From NCBI GenBank assembly GCA_010645155.1, contig CM021320.1, forward strand, positions 2,894,535 to 2,958,534: a stretch of DNA of 64,000 bases, read 5' to 3'. Positions 47,517 through 59,219 of the stretch are shown one piece after another. The first letter of the stretch is position 1; the number at the start of each line of letters is the position of its first letter. The translations under genes were made by a program, and so were the position numbers. This DNA is from Tigriopus japonicus (lineage: Eukaryota > Arthropoda > Copepoda > Harpacticoida > Harpacticidae). The notes below the pieces were generated by a model. The model saw nothing but the letters and a program-made list of their open reading frames with translations. It ran no database searches and had not been told where the DNA came from.

Positions 47517-49870
47517 CATTGTATTGATGTCAAACAAACTTGCGACATTTTATCCTTAATCCAACCTCTCGGGCTCAGGGCATGCCTGTGATGGCCATGT
47601 CAATAAGCAACTTGTTGGCAATTCAGTTCATCAAAAGTGCCACATTTGTTTCGCTATTGAACGTAAACGATTGCTAAAAAGCATGTCAAAAGGAGAGCAC
47701 ATTTGCATTTCAATAATTCGTTCTTTTTGCAAGCTGTGTTATGTTATTGCTCCTGGGTTGTGCACATTTTCTTTGAATTGTAAGTTTCAAAAATGCGGTG
47801 AGTTCTTCAAAATTGAGAATTCAATTGAAGTGTAAAGGGACTCAAGTTCATTTCAAGCAAAATGACAGGCACCGCACTCAAAAAAGGTTTAAATCAGTTG
47901 GCAAGTGCATAAAGCAACTATGAAAATTCGACACAAGTTTCGAAGAAGAACTGAAATTAGACAAAATATGATTAACATTGCCCATATTAGCAAAAAGAGG
48001 AGATCTTTGGCAGTGAAAAGTGAAACACAGCCATCAGTGCAAAAAAGGCGAAAATCGCAAAGGTGACTTTGAAATTGTTCAAATATACACTCGTTATCTC
48101 AATGCATCACAGTGGGCACAGAATGATGATTTGCTAATAATTTGGTTTTTAACTATCTATCTTCCAAGTCTAAGAAATGGTATTTTGTTTGCCTCAGCAC
48201 TTCAATGCTGTCCAAGAAATTCCCAAGAACAAGTATGACCTTCTGACATGGTCAAAATTCTTAACAGATTTGCTTAATAATAGCTCAGATTTGATCATGA
48301 AATGAGCTACAGTGTGATAGAAGCGGCGAAACGTTTTTAAGTAAATCTGATCGTAAAAAAATGTCATGTCACATAGAAATATTTTTGGGCAAAAAAATAT
48401 GTTTCCATCGCATTTTAATGACGTGTTATTTATTTAATGAGATTCTATGTTTATTATCATTAATGTTTTCTCACATTTAAAGCAAGAAAGTAAGAGAAAT
48501 GCAATCAAAACCAGAAATAAAAAACTTAAAATACTGACAAAATAATTGTAAAACTCCTTACGTTAGGCATAGCTGGCATAAGCCAGTGTAACTGGTTTCT
48601 TTTTTTCTTACCCCAAAAAACGAATAACACTTTGCATGCATGAAAACACATTTTCCTAAGCAAATAAGACAGACTTTTAAACTTTTAAAATATATAACAA
48701 ATACTTAATTTTTATATGTCTTTCTACTACCCTCATTCCTAACGGTGGTTTCTTTGGAACGTGTCCAAGAAAACTTAAACTGGGAATCCACAGGGAAATC
48801 CGAGATGTAATTTGCATCTTTAAAAGCAGTTTTAATGTCAAATTAATCTGAACCCCCAAAAGGTATGAACAAGGTGGGGCAAAACACACAAAAATATTTT
48901 TAGCAACATAGACTCATTTATTTGCCTTTTTTCACTTCCAACATTTATTTGTGCCCTTTTTCGTGAATTTAGCCTAGCAACTAATGAGATTATGCTGTCG
49001 ATTTGCAAACAAATTTCAATTTTTGGAAGTTTTTAGATTCGAAAAATGAATTTAATGTATTAAAAAGTCCACAAATAAAAATAAATGTCATGTAACGCTC
49101 AGCGCAATAGTTCCGATACTCTGCGGATCCCAAACAAAAATGGTGGAAATCTTTATGGAAATGGATGACTCCGCACCGATTTTGCGATGGTTTTTTTTCT
49201 TGCAGGGTTCAAACGTGTCTCCAAAGGCTTGCAGACAGCTTAACACACAAACAACTTCAAATTTCAATGCCTAAAAGTTTGCTTAAGTTCAAACTTGTGT
49301 ATTCAAATTTGATTCAATATGAACCTGGAGAGCCCTGAAAAATTTGGGTCCAAAACGTAAGTATCAGTCCTAATGCCATTTGTTGTGTTATCCTCAAACT
49401 CACGTGAAACCCTCGAACTATTTCTGTGCTTTGAGAGTTTCTCAAAAAAGCTGAACATCAACCATATTTTATTTTTCAATAAAAACATGCACTCGTCCAT
49501 CTCTATTCACCATTAGTTTCCCAGAAATGCATGTTCCATGTGTTCGAATTTGGTTCTTTGGATTAATTCAATAACAATCCAGGAAGAAAAATTGAGTCAC
49601 CAAATAAATATCATAACGAGACATGATCAAAATTGAAGTCATAAAAGTTCATGATTGTAAAGAAAGTGGGGGAAAAATTATGGAAATAAGGACAAAGGCT
49701 TGAAAAAGTTGGAAATTTCCGTTTGTCCTGTTTATCTCCATTATTCCTAAGATCCCATTTATCCCAGGAAAGATAAACGGGGCACTTTTTGGATCGGATA
49801 ATCCCCCGACCAACCCTGGAACAAAGTGATTGAAAAACTGGATTAACTGGAGATCAGTTCTCAAGCGTAT
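47517..49870. other. Gap: no recognised gene
   Basis: AT-rich. The stretch at about 49380-49455 (CCTCAAACTCACGTGAAAC...GAGAGTTTCTCAAAAAAGCT) recurs with changes at about 58705-58790, so it is an interspersed repeat. Confidence 0.5.
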
Positions 49871-49879
49871 TTTCAATTC

Positions 49880-51600
49880 CGAAAAGGGTAGACAGAGTAG
49901 ACCATGAGTGTAACAATGTTGTTGATGAGACTGGCATTGATAGTCAGGATAATCAGTTGGAGGATCTGGTAGTCACAGATCAAGATGCTTTTGAGGCCAT
50001 TAAGAGCTTAAAGCTCTCGAGTTCTCCTGGACCTGATGGTGTGACATCTCAGTTTCTGATGAAATGCTCACATATTCTTGCCCCAGTTTTCTCCTGCTTG
50101 ATGCGTTGCATCTTAGATCAGGGCAAGTTTCCCTCTTCTCTAAAAGTAGCTCATGTCGTTCCAATTTTTAAGGGCGGAGATAAGTCACTCCCTAGTAATT
50201 ATAGGCCCATTTCTCTGACCTCCAGCGTTGCAAAGGTTTTTGAGAAGATTATGAAGTCCAACCCTGTAGATTATTTGGAAGTCCATGATTTAATTCCTTC
50301 TGGACAGCATGGGTTTCGAGCTCATTTTAGTACATTAACCCAAGTGGTTGATCATATTGAGCAAATCATTGAGGGGCTTGAAAGTCACGAGTTAGTTGAT
50401 GTAGTTTATCTTGACTTTGCCAAGGCCTTTGATAAGGTAGATCATGGTCTTTTGCTTGATCAACTCAGAGAGTTCGGGATCCAGGGTAAGGTTCTGAATT
50501 GGATTGGTAGTTTCATGAGTGATAGGAAGTATGATGTCAAGTCAGGTGTTCCACAAGGTTCAATTTTAGGTCCGCTCTTGTTAATTCTTTTTATTGCTCC
50601 TCTCCAGAAGTTTAGAACAAAAGCCAGTATTTCTTCATATGCTGATGCCACAAAATTAGTTTGTGGAAGGAATGGTCAGGACTCAAAATATTTAGTTGAG
50701 GACTTGGAGAAAGTCTACTCTTGGGTTGGTCAGAGTAACATGGCATTGAGCAGGATGAAATTCCGCACTATGACGTATGGGGCGTCAAAATTAGATGTTC
50801 CTCTCAATTAACTCTCACTTAATCTTTGTAACGAACTTGATGTTAATACATTGCAATAAACATCCATCCATCCATACAAAGGCAATGAAGGTTGTGATAT
50901 TGAACAGGTATCGTCCATGAGAGATTTGGGAGTTGTCGTCCAAGATGATGGAAAGTTTAATGAGCATATCCAGTTGAAAGTGGGGAAGGCATTTCAAACA
51001 TGCGGCTGGATCTATCGCACTTTCAAGTCCAGAGATAGTATTATGATGCTAACTCTGTACAAGTCGATTGTTCAACCGCATCTTGAATATGCCTCACCCA
51101 TTTGGGCTCCAATGAGTTCAGCAGGTTTGCAAAAGGTCGAGCAGGTCCAAAGATGTTTTACTAGGAACATCACAGGGTTGAGAGAGCTCTCGTATCGGGA
51201 GAGGCTCCATAAGTTAGGGCTGTTCAGTACTCAGAGAAGGTATGAAAGGTATCTGATATGTATGTTTTCTGATATGTATGTTTTCAAGAGCATTCATGGG
51301 CTTTGTCCTAACCCAGGATTTGAGATCAGTTGTAGCGATCGTAGAGGTTTTACGTGCGCTCTGAGAGCACCTCCAAATCCTAAGGAATCAAGGCTAGTTC
51401 GAACAATGAAGTCCTCCTCTCTTCTTTATCGGGCTTCTTCATTGTTCAATTTGTTGCCTATTTGCCTTCGTCGGGAATATGTCTTTTTAAACACTATTCC
51501 TGACCAATTGAACAAATCATTATATTATCGTCGTCATCATGTACAATTATACATCTGTTTTTTTGCCACAACGTCAACGCCTAAAAGCCCCATTTGATAT
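49880..51600 (+). pseudogene. Non-LTR retrotransposon reverse transcriptase pseudogene (longest copy)
   Basis: Two open blocks (about 49880-50811 and 50917-51597) encode a LINE-type reverse transcriptase and its C-terminal extension. Motifs in order: SSPGPDGVTSQFLMK, FKGGDKSLPSNYRPISLTS, GQHGFRAHFST, VVYLDFAKAFDKVDHGLL, SGVPQGSILGPLL, then YADA (about 50638-50649) where an active enzyme has YADD. The C-terminal block contains LYKSIVQPHLEYASPIWAPM. A foreign tail at about 50808-50877 and the loss of the second catalytic Asp make it inactive. There is no upstream endonuclease, so the copy is 5'-truncated, as is usual for LINEs. It is the best local reference for the copies at 1-1.86 kb and 41.4 kb. 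Confidence 0.88.
50808..50877 (+). mobile_element. Nested retroelement tail ending in AATAAA-(CATC)n
   Basis: Alignment to the 1-kb copy shows about 70 extra bases here. They end GCAATAAACATCCATCCATC before LINE sequence resumes. A short segment with a poly(A)-signal-like word and a tetranucleotide tail looks like the 3' stub of another non-LTR element inserted into this one. Confidence 0.5.
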
Positions 51601-52728
51601 TGATTCTGTAGTATTAATATTCCTTTTCTTTTCATAATTTCCTAAAAGTTTCCCTAACCGCAAATTTTGGCGAGTTAACTAGATAATAGTGTTTAAAGTT
51701 AGACATACGTTTAAACTCTTTATTTTTTATTAAGCTTTCAAATCGAACTCTCGTGTATTATGAGAAATGGAAGGATTTACTAAATGGATTGAATTATAGA
51801 TTGGGAACATTTAAAAAAATCGTCTGAAGAAGGTCCGGTTATGAGTGAGTGCAATTTAGTGTCTTGGATAAAATAGTTTATCGACCTTTTGAAGTTGATT
51901 AACAGACAGCTCATAATCTGACGAAAGCGGTGAGAATTTGCTTTTTTCTTTTAGGGAGGAAGGCTTTATTTTACCAAAATTCTTACCTTTGAATATTCAA
52001 CACTTTTGGCGAACATGTCCGATTGAGCTGAAAATGCAAATGAAAAACCATTTTCTGAGTTTGTCTCTGGAATCGATGAGATCTCAATAAGGTCAACACA
52101 AGCATACACAAAACCACAATGTTTTAAACTGGTGCCTGTTGCAATGGGCTTGCTAAGCAGAAAGTTTTGGCGAGAATGGCGATTTGATTTTTATTCAGAA
52201 AAAAACCGCAAGATTTGAAAATATTGCCAAATTATTTCCACTATAGTTAAGGCATAGTCAATGAAAAGATTCGTTAACTCTATGCACTACGGTACATTAT
52301 TCGCAGTTTGCAACTTATTGTTTCAGGTAATGGCCCATTCGGCCTTATTTTTTTGGTATTTCAAAAACCAAACTCACGTTGGGTAATTCAAATGGCGAAA
52401 ACATAAGGGAAAACGGTTTGAAGTCGAGTCTTTTTCCCCAAATTAATTTGGAAGGAAATAAAAACTAAATTTCCCAAAAGTAAAGGAATTTGAAACAGCG
52501 ATGGATTTAGTGCTTCACAAGCTTAAAAGCGACTTCTCAAACAAGGAAAACAAAAAAAATCTGGTGGAAAATACCACTTAACAAAACACAAACTTACTTT
52601 ATACGAAAGCCTTCTTCTTCTGACAACGTGGAAAACAAACTGCAAATGTTGTTTTGGTTTTTTTAAAGAGTTCACTCAATAAAACTGATAACTGTACAAG
52701 TGTTATTTTAAGGAGAGGTGAACATGAG
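51601..52728. other. Gap: LINE tail and unannotated AT-rich DNA
   Basis: No gene, tRNA or repeat is recognised apart from the T-rich tail of the LINE copy just after 51600. Confidence 0.45.
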
Positions 52729-53794
52729 GTTATCAGTAGTGATGGACCGAAAAAGCTTTTGGCCTCAGCGCTAAAATATGTCGCCGAATTTCGGTTTCGA
52801 TTTCTGTATGCTTACCGAAAACGGAAGCAGAAATGCACTAAAAGGAATGGAGTTTGCCGGAAAAAGCGAAGATTTTTCGGGTTAAAAAACTACTGAAACT
52901 TAAGTTTTCCAACTCGTTAAATTTGCGATTAACCAAAACATCGAACACATGAGAAATTTCAATCTTTAAGTGAATTTTGTATACATATGATTTTGTAGTC
53001 ATGTCCAGTGTGGCCAACTAGCATTTTTCGATGCTAATTTCTGAAAATTAACATTTTTTCAAGGGCAAAAGAAGCACAGAAGTTTGATTAGCATTGCTCG
53101 ATTTTTTAGCATCTTTCTAGCATTATTCGAAAGCCTCTAGAATCGAAAATTTTTGCATAACATTTTATTTATTATATTATTCTAGCCATTTTTGGAAAAA
53201 ACATCCAATTTTGGGCTTCAAAGACACCTGATTTTGACAGCCTAATTTGCCCACGTTCTTTCACTTAAAAAAGATAAATTGGAAGACTTGTGATCCTTAT
53301 TTTCAAGTTGGTTCTACAGTGTACGTACAGTACAGGTAACCCAAATTTATGTTTACTGGCTTTGTTTAGACAAAAGAAAATTGAAAAAAAGAAAACTAGA
53401 CTAGAAAATTTGTCTCAAAAAAAAAAATATAGATTTGTGATGGAACTACAACACCAACTACAGAAAAATAGCTTGTGTTAGCAGTGTTTCCGTTAAAAAC
53501 GGATCAAAAAGGGCTTCTAACCAAAACCATTTTTGTTAAAGGAGGGCTTTTCTGAAATGAAAAGTAGCTGTGTGAGTAGTGATCACAAAATTTTCAACAT
53601 GCAAAATTCACATTGAAATTTAAACTGTTCATATGTTTGATGTTGAGTGTTTTTTTGTTTGTAGAGAAGTCAGAACGCAGCTTCGCTGCTGTGATCTGAT
53701 AGAGGCTGTCCGCCATATGGGAATATTGCCGCTCCACTTGGACAAGCTAACAAGCAAGCATTATTTTTTACCTCACCCTCGGGAATGACCCCAG

Positions 53795-54031
53795 GTTCGC
53801 CCATTTAAGCCGTCAAGGGCCGTGACTTCTGCATGTAACTTAATACCACAGGCCACTGGGTCTCGGCAAGCCCGGGATCGAACCGGGGCTTGCCTTGTTT
53901 GCATTGAAAGACAGTTCAACGCTAAATTTTGACCCCGAAGAGTTGAGTTTTTGAGGGTGGCAGTCAGCCGGGATCGAACCCCAGCTTTCCGCATGACAAA
54001 CCGACGCAGTACGCACTACGCCATGCCTCAC
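53795..54031 (-). repeat. tRNA-like SINE module (two B-box units)
   Basis: On the minus strand the sequence TGGCGTAGTGCGTA (A-box-like, ending at about 54023) is followed 40-50 bases later by GGGGTTCGATCCC (B-box-like) in a T-arm-like stem. A second unit has GGCAAGCCCCGGTTCGATCC followed by CGGGCTTGCC, a strong hairpin. No acceptor stem pairs, so it is not a functional tRNA. It is most likely a tRNA-derived SINE or tandem pol III-type module. Confidence 0.5.
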
Positions 54032-54491
54032 CCCTGATGTTGTGTGTTTGCAAATTAAAAAATAGGGAAAATAAGTTGCAAAGGTTTCTGAACCAAGAAA
54101 TATTCAACTTTGGTGTGAAATTTCAGTAAAATACATGTCTGCTTTTGGTTTTCATAGGCATAAGTGAAACTGAAACAAAAAAGCGCTTTCGGTCCAGCAC
54201 TAGTTTCAATTTAATCCTAGTAAATTTGAAGGAATATCGTTTAAAACACAATGTTTGGTTTCTTACAAACCTTAAATTATTCAAGAAAATAATTTTTATA
54301 GTTATTTTCAAAACTAAGTGCTGCATGGCTTGCCAATTGCTTTGTTTTTCTCTTTATGATTTATTTCACAATAAATGCATTAGAGATTTTTGAAGGCAAA
54401 GTTTTTAGTTAATTTGGCTAAGGAGTAGAATGTATTTTTACATTTTGTGTTCAACTTCAGCAAAATGAAAATCAAAATATAAATTCAAATA

Positions 54492-54883
54492 CAGTGAAAT
54501 CTTGATTTAACGATATTGTCCGTTACCTCAAAAAATGTCGTTAAATCGAGATTTATCGTTAAATCGAGTCGCCGTCGTATGAGCCGTAGTAGAACGGTAA
54601 CCCCTAAAACTATCATTAAATCGAGATTTATCATTAAATCGAGATTTATCATTAAATCGAGATTTATCATTAAATCGAGATTTATCATTAAATCGAGATT
54701 TATCATTAAATCGAGATTTATCATTAAATCGAGATTTATCATTAAATCGAGATTTATCATTAAATCGAGATTTATCATTAAATCGAGATTTATCATTAAA
54801 TCGAGATTTATCATTAAATCGAGATTTATCATTAAATCGAGATTTATCGTTAAATCGGAGGTCGTTAAATCGAGATTTCACTG
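54492..54883. mobile_element. pogo/Tigger-like MITE with internal 18-bp satellite
   Basis: The ends CAGTGAAATCTTGATTTAAC and, inverted, CAGTGAAATCTCGATTTAAC are flanked by TA on each side (54490-54491 and 54884-54885), the signature of Tc1/mariner-pogo insertion. The interior is almost wholly an 18-bp tandem array derived from the same terminal motif. There is no transposase. Confidence 0.75.
54612..54850. repeat. 18-bp palindromic tandem array, about 13 units
   Basis: The unit ATCATTAAATCGAGATTT repeats with perfect period and near-perfect identity. It contains the palindrome TAAATCGATTTA split by GA (TAAATCGAGATTTA). The period is a multiple of three, so several frames are open on both strands. 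These give low-complexity peptides (for example repeats of IIKSRF) that are artefacts. Confidence 0.92.
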
Positions 54884-55117
54884 TATTCACTATTGGGCAT
54901 ATTGGCCGCTGCAGTTCCCTTTTTGTATTAGAAAAAGTAGCATTTTTCTAGCATTTACTATTTTCCACTAGCATTTTTCTAGCATTGATTTGACTTTAGC
55001 TAGCATCGTCGCTCCGAAAAATGTTGGCCACCCTGTCATGTGCTTTTGGTTTTGGTTTCAGTTTCCGCTGAAACTTTGGTCTGTCAAGAGCCCTTTTGGT
55101 CCATCACTAGCTATCAG

Positions 55118-58100
55118 ATCTATGGTACGATTGCAACTAAAATAACAGTTAGATAATGGCAATTTCTCTATTAGTGTTAATGCATTTGATTACTTTAAAG
55201 CCAAGAACAAATGATTCTTTCTTTATCAATTCATAGAATTGAGATAAGGCAACAAGTAAATTAGGTAACAAGGTTTTGAAAGCAGTTTCCTTTTCTTGAT
55301 GTGCTGGGATTGCTAACCAAATAATTTTGCAAGTACAATGATGTAAAAACGGGACTGAATTAAAAAAGTTAAATGACGATTTATATAAAAGCTAATCGTT
55401 GATATTATAAATGGCTTCTCCTAGTGACCCTTACTAGAGACTGGCCGTCGTAGGCTAACACACGGTGCGGACGATTCACGCTGGTGATTGGTCAATGGCA
55501 TTCAGTTGAATATTCAGATTATTCTGATGAAGTTCAATAACAAACCAGAGTACTTCTTCTTTGTTGATTGTGTAGTGCTTTGACTTGGTGATGGGGTTGC
55601 CAATTTACCTATGTGAAATCATATTCCCATCTGTCTACCAGTGTTTATAAACCTGTTTTTTCTTTAAAGAGCACCAAAAGGCAAGGCATGCCTGACTTTA
55701 GTGACTTCTGAGCAGGGTTGCAAATCAAACTCACATTCGTGTTTGCTCATATACAAGAGCAAAGCACCCATTCTCCAAGCGGTAACCCTACCTTGCAACC
55801 TCCCATGAAAAAACTTGCGCAAGCCCAGATTCCACATCACTAAGATTTTGTTGTCAATCACCCGATCATGTGACATTAATTGGCCCTTGTTTAAACTCCA
55901 CACTATTTGAATTTCACTTTTTGCATATCAGGTAAATACCTTAGACACATTTGCAGCAGGCTTGAGGATTTTTACTAACCAAACCGCACTATCAAATGGA
56001 CTAACTAGTTTAGACGTGTTTTTGATAAGGGAAGATTTCCTTTAATCATGAACTTTGGCTTCACGCATGTTGGATGACGTCACCCACTGTCCTTGTCAGT
56101 TGGGTATTCATAGATTTCATTGGCCAGTCTATAGTAAGGGTGGCTAGCTCATCCCATATCTTCCATATTTGTAACATCATCATTAAAGCAAATGACCAAA
56201 AGATTATTAAAAATTTTGGTCTTAGTCCTTAAAAAACGCCTAAAAAGATTCGAAATATGCTCAATATTTGCTCTAAAATATGCTTGTAAATGGCGCAAAA
56301 TATATGCTTCAAAACTGTCCAAAATCTGTTAAAAATAGCGCTGAATTTGCTCAAAAATACGCTTAGCAACCTCAAATTTGCCCTAAAACCCGAAAAATAC
56401 TTCTTGATACCACGACGAGACAAGACACATTTGTTTTTCGCACAACTCAGTTTTGGGGACTGCCAGTCAATCTCGCTGGCAGTCAAAAAATATTTGTCTA
56501 AGGGAAAGATAATATCAATGTTCAACAAATTCCCAGCCTTTTAAGAACATAAGTTGCAGCAATAAAAAAAAAACTGTGCTTATAAAAAGCGAAACATCCT
56601 CATCAACCATTTACTTATGATTGAGACATCTAGCTAAAGCTTGATTATGAGCTAAAATTGAAAATGGTAGATCATAAAATGTGCGTGTGAAGAAACGAAC
56701 ATTTCCGACAAAATAAAATGAAAGAGTTTTTCGGGCTGATGAGAGGGAGTGTTGTGTATGAAAAAAGACATTTTTAATATTTCAAAGAAATTTTGCTGGA
56801 AAACTTACGCATGAAGGTTTTTACGTTGTCACAGCCCGGGCCAAATTTAGCAGGAATTTTTTGGTAAAATTTTGGAAACTTTTTGTGGTTTTTGTCACAA
56901 TTTTTATCGGGTTTTCCTTCAGTTTTCGCAAAAACTCAAAATATGCCTAAAACAGAAATATGTTTTTAGTGCTTAAAAACTAGCTTCAGGGCCCAAAATG
57001 GATAAAGCATATCTTGGCCACCATCATCATTATTGCTTTTAATTGCTGACGCACTAACACACATGTAGTATTCCTTGAAAGACATCTACAAATTGAATAA
57101 AAACTACAAACATCTGCATTTCTCAAATAACTGCCAAGTGATTTGAAGTTTAAGTTGCTCTTCAACATAACCGTAAAGTTCTCACCCCTTCATAAAAATG
57201 TGAAAGTTTGTTAAGGAATGGCGCAAGTGTCGGCTTGTTTCGTTTTCAGTGCTTCGTAAATGCCATTCTTTTCTGCAACTCTATACGTGGAGTATAGTGG
57301 TGGAATGACATAATAACTAAACACTGAAAAATATGAGCTTTACCATGAACCATACTTTCTAGGACGTTTCCTAAGCTAAGGGTGCTTTGTCAACAAACCA
57401 GTCCTTTATTTTGGCCTTTGTTCCATAATATACAACTTTGCTTCTAAAATGTTGCTACTTCACCCACTTTTCCCTCACTCTTATAAAATTTGTGTCCATA
57501 TTCATCCATTAATGGTTTTTGGGACATTAGATGGAGCCCAATTAAGCGAGCAAATTTAAGATGAGGATGAATTCCTTAACTTTGGATGAGTTAAACTGAA
57601 GAGGGCAGGAAAAGTTACGAATGTCTTATTTCTTTAAAATATGTATTCATAAATGGTGCTGAGACTAAAGGGTCCTTGGAGAAGCAAAATCTGATTTCAA
57701 ATTTTGTAATAAAAAAGTATGTGTTAAGGCTTGCAGTGCATGTTTATTGGCCAAGATCAAGCGAGTACTATTTCTATTGGAATAATGTGAGATAAGGAAG
57801 AGTTGGAAGGAACAGTATACAAAGGTATGAAATGGCAAGAGAGCAACGGAAATAAAAAAAACGAGAGATCGAGACCTTACAGTAATAAAATGATAAGGCC
57901 AAAGTGAGTGAACTCATCCATGGGGCAAGAACAACTTTGCGGTCATCGTGTAAGATGAGTTTTTTTTTTAAGCAAAATATTTTAGGATCTATTTTTGTGA
58001 GCTTTTTTGGGTCAAAACGTTTAACGCAGATTGACTTCCAGAGAACACAGAGACACAAACTCTATGTAAAAAAAAAAACTTTTTGTTTTATCGCATCACC

Positions 58101-59200
58101 ATTATCCACTTTATTTGAATGGTACCTTTTTTTTCATCCAAGGGCAGTCTTAGATCATCAGAAAGCGTGCGAAAAATCAAGGTTGCGTGAATCCGATTAA
58201 GTTAATCGTATGCATTTGACCAATTTGTCCGCAAGACTTACGAAAAAAAAACCCAACCTTCTAGACTCAAGAGTTTAGACAGATATGTGCCAATTACTTT
58301 TGAAATGTAATAAATTGCAATACCAATTAAATTGGTTGAAAAGAACTTAAATTCAAATACAATTACCCAATGATCCTATGTAATTTATTTCTCAAAACCA
58401 CCTTGCTCTCAGTTCGTTATTTAGAGAAAAATGCAAGAGAAGCGCAAAGAGCTAAGGGTTTATCAATTTATACGTCAAATTGGACAATATGGCTAGACCA
58501 GTTTGTGAATTTTCCGTGGTTCTTGGGGGTGCCACTGACAACTTTACGGGCTTTTTATAGTCCTATCATTGAACAATGAAAAATATGTCTAGCCTCAGTT
58601 TGCCTAAACTTGGTATTTGCGCACTCATATTTGGCTTTTACAGTATGTCAATTTGCGCAGCCCTGAATTGTTCGGGATAAAAGGCAAAACTCAACTCTTA
58701 ACATCGTCTGTTGTACTTTCCTCAAACTCATGTGAAACACTCAAAGGCTTGGCCTAAGAGAGATTCTTTAAAAAAAAGCTAAATGGCAAAAAAAAAACAT
58801 TTTGCCATTTAGCAATCGTCTTAGAAAAATATCTTGCCATTTTTTGGCAAACTGATAACTGATGCTCGATTGTAACCTTTTTTCAACAGGCAGCGATGTT
58901 ACACATTTGCTGAAATAATGCCATTCGAACAAATGCCCTCAAGTAAAGTAATTACCTGTTTGCCAAAAAGTGCGCCAATAGAATCATATTTTTAAAGCCC
59001 TTTGCAAAAAAGACATCAGGTTTCCATATCGATTTTATTGCACTAAACCCTTGACTTTTGAGTGAGCGAGAACTCCACCCAAACATGTTTAACTATTTGG
59101 TCATTTTGATCACAGTCCAATATTTTACCCTAAATATATTCTTTGGGATGCTTCTGAGATTCTCAACACCTTTGGCAACGAAATAGTTCCATTCCGTGGT
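55118..59200. other. Gap: 4.1-kb region without recognised genes
   Basis: AT-rich. A perfect 14-bp-stem hairpin GCTAAATGGCAAAA / TTTTGCCATTTAGC lies at about 58779-58814, inside a repeat shared with 49.4 kb. Open frames are short and without motifs. Confidence 0.5.
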
Positions 59201-59219
59201 TGGTTGTATGACGATAGTT

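Larger units (their letters stand above)
52737..55109. mobile_element. Composite 2.37-kb non-autonomous hAT element
   Basis: The left end TAGTGATGGACCGAAAAAG and right end CCCTTTTGGTCCATCACTA are inverted. The flanking octamers GTTATCAG (52729-52736) and GCTATCAG (55110-55117) agree at seven of eight bases. Further in, GTCCAGTGTGGCCAAC (about 53002) is mirrored by GTTGGCCACCCTGTCATG (about 55023-55040). No transposase is present. It carries a tRNA-like SINE (about 53795-54031) and a pogo-like MITE (54492-54883), so it has been a target of later insertions. Confidence 0.7.

Noticed and set aside
53795..54031. Functional tRNA genes
   Set aside because: A- and B-box-like words exist but no 7-bp acceptor stem pairs, and two B boxes sit in tandem; a SINE fits better.
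54612..54850. CRISPR-like array
   Set aside because: Units are contiguous with no unique spacers, the DNA is eukaryotic, and the array lies inside a TA-flanked MITE.
54485..54971. Three open frames encoding repeats such as MINLDL or IIKSRF
   Set aside because: They arise from the 18-bp satellite, whose period is a multiple of three; there is no non-repeat coding context.
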